Assembly: GCA_028293725.1 (NCBI GenBank)
Contig: JAQGOE010000081.1
Coordinates: forward strand, 1 to 7,559
DNA length: 7,559 nucleotides
From: Gammaproteobacteria bacterium
GTDB lineage: Bacteria; Pseudomonadota; Gammaproteobacteria; Steroidobacterales; Steroidobacteraceae
Reading direction: 5' to 3'
The notes beneath the pieces were generated by a model. The model was not told where the DNA came from. It made no database searches and saw nothing but the letters and a program-made list of their open reading frames with translations. The position numbers were made by a program, and so were the translations under genes. Shown in pieces: positions 6,614-7,559 of the stretch (position 1 is the stretch's first letter; each line of letters starts with the position of its first letter).

Positions 6614-6782
6614 ATGACTATCGTGCTGCAGCGCGTCGACGAGACCCCGCCCGCGGCCCCATTTCGAGGTTCGCCCGCATCACTGTGGTTTGAGCGTCCC
6701 CGACCTGGAAGCTGCCATCGCGTGGTATCGCGAGATGCGAGGAACTGACCCCACGCGTCGATCTCACGCGCGAGTCTTGTAG
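6614..6782 (+). pseudogene. VOC/glyoxalase-fold protein, frameshifted N-terminal remnant
   Basis: The frame starting at 6678 reads HHCGLSVPDLEAAIAWY, then REM, to about 6737. This is the characteristic first beta-alpha element of vicinal oxygen chelate proteins (metal-binding His, then the LD/LEAAIAWY helix). No start codon opens this frame; it is closed upstream by TGA at 6615. A good start, ATG 6614, reads MTIVLQRVDETPPAAP in another frame and joins the VOC frame only by a shift near 6655-6662, within a C-rich run. Similarity fades after residue WYREM and TAG follows at 6780, whereas a full VOC domain needs 110-130 residues. It is read divergently from the receptor and may once have shared its control region. 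A sequencing error could explain the first shift but not the missing C-terminal part. Confidence 0.6.
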
Positions 6783-7131
6783 ATAATCTACGTGTGGAGA
6801 GCGACGGGGCGGGAATGTCGTGGCACAGGTCAGGTTGTTCCGCAGCGCGCGGACTGGCGCGCACGACTTCTCGCGTCTGCTGCGTCGGGTTCCCCGTCTG
6901 TGAAACGCGTGGTCAAGTCACATATGTGGACCGCCACGGTAGATACCGCGTGCTCCGCACGCGTGTTGGACGAGAAACAACCCACGGACACTAAGCGTGT
7001 GTTCTGTTGGAACATCGTCTATTTCTCGTCATATCTATGCGTTTTCAACACGAATGGATAATTGCTTTCAGAGTCAACTCGCGTTGAGATATCCACTTCT
7101 CCCTTGCTCATATGCACTCCACCACTCACTC
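6783..7131. other. Intergenic stretch without a recognisable gene
   Basis: About 350 bp lie between the VOC remnant and the Rpn-like gene. Open frames exist on both strands, but none has a family motif, convincing start or ribosome-binding site. Base composition becomes more mixed, with AT-rich patches near 7010-7070. No tRNA, terminator hairpin or IS end is visible. It may be decayed coding DNA continuous with the VOC remnant, or the upstream region of the nuclease gene. Confidence 0.5.
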
Positions 7132-7559
7132 GTGCCTGACTCGGACTCGCTGTACCACCGGCTGTTTGCCCACCCGCGGATGGTGGAGGGGCTCGTGCGT
7201 GAGTTCGTTCCGCCGAGGCTGGTCGTTGGCCTCGATTTCTCCGGACTGCAGCGCGTCAATCCCAAGTTTCACTCCGGCCGCCGCTCGGCCCGACGGCGCG
7301 AGGGCGATGTCATCTGGAGATTGCCGACCCGTGAGGGCAGTGACGTCTACCTGTACCTTCTGATCGAGTTTCAGAGCGAGAGCGACGGGTGGATGGCCGT
7401 GCGCACGCAGGTCTATCAAGGACTGCTTTGGCAGCAGGTGATCGACGAGCAGAAACTTCAGGCGGGTGCGCGGCTACCCCCGCTTCTGTTGCTGGTGCTT
7501 TACAATGGCGAGCGGCGCTGGAAGGCTGCGACCGCAACCAGCGAGCTGATCGCGCTCTC
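7132..7559 (+). CDS. Rpn/YhgA-like PD-(D/E)XK nuclease (Transposase_31 family), partial at right edge
   Basis: An open frame of 142 codons continues past the window. It starts DSLYHRLFAHPRMVEGLVREF, matching the N-terminal signature of the recombination-promoting nuclease family. The PD-(D/E)XK core is visible: D59 in GDVIWRL, then LIEFQSE with E79 and Q81 (E-x-Q variant). The helix with YQGLLWQQ and the strand LLLLVLYNGERRW follow as usual. Family knowledge: E. coli Rpn proteins are DNA endonucleases that raise RecA-independent recombination, and are often found in variable regions. GTG 7132 puts the conserved start right at the N-terminus, but no ribosome-binding site supports it; the frame stays open upstream to an ATG at 7054, which would add 26 atypical residues. 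It is probably unrelated in function to the catabolic genes and may mark the edge of their locus. Confidence 0.85.
   Translation, partial: MPDSDSLYHRLFAHPRMVEGLVREFVPPRLVVGLDFSGLQRVNPKFHSGRRSARRREGDVIWRLPTREGSDVYLYLLIEFQSESDGWMAVRTQVYQGLLWQQVIDEQKLQAGARLPPLLLLVLYNGERRWKAATATSELIAL

Noticed and set aside
6792..7061. Plus-strand 89-codon frame between the VOC remnant and the nuclease gene
   Set aside because: No ribosome-binding site, no motif, and composition unlike neighbouring genes; treated as non-coding or decayed sequence.
7084..7101. TTGAGATAT followed by TTCTC, resembling 6532-6550 near the receptor promoter
   Set aside because: The GAGA/TCTC half-sites are spaced 8 bp here, 9 bp at 6534 and 11 bp at 6558, so they do not form one consistent operator.

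Overview
The window is about 7.6 kb of GC-rich DNA, apparently from a Pseudomonadota genome. The TonB-dependent receptor has the N-terminal style common in sphingomonads and in Steroidobacter/Solimonadaceae-type gammaproteobacteria. I cannot place it more precisely from sequence alone. The centre looks like part of an accessory catabolic locus: outer-membrane uptake (TonB receptor), inner-membrane transport (MFS), ring hydroxylation (MhpA-like FAD monooxygenase) and dehydrogenation (short-chain dehydrogenase, SDR). The substrate is not readable; an aromatic, terpenoid or polycyclic compound is the natural guess.

Layout: (1) 1-906, minus strand, an SDR oxidoreductase cut by the left edge. (2) 907-1078, an AT-rich divergent promoter region with a perfect 8-bp-arm palindrome, a second inverted repeat and a possible 11-codon leader ORF overlapping the MFS start. 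(3) 1079-2383, plus strand, a 12-TM MFS transporter with an 18-bp tandem repeat in its central loop. (4) 2378-3976, minus strand, an MhpA/PheA/TfdB-type FAD monooxygenase convergent with the MFS gene; both stop codons lie in one TCATGA. (5) 4006-6426, minus strand, a TonB-dependent receptor 29 bp upstream of the monooxygenase, so the two probably form one operon. (6) 6427-6613, the receptor's leader and promoter, with a consensus -35 box inside a palindrome. (7) 6614-6782, a frameshifted, truncated N-terminal remnant of a VOC/glyoxalase-fold gene. (8) 6783-7131, about 350 bp with no convincing gene. (9) 7132-7559, plus strand, the start of an Rpn/YhgA-like (Transposase_31) PD-(D/E)XK nuclease cut by the right edge.

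The most informative non-coding signal is a 16-bp motif, TCATTTTATGAKAATT. It occurs with 15/16 identity in both upstream regions: SDR/MFS at 979-994, and the TonB receptor operon on the minus strand at 6570-6585. It suggests that one regulator, not encoded in the window, controls all four genes. I see no CRISPR array, RNA gene, intact insertion sequence or obviously unprecedented system.
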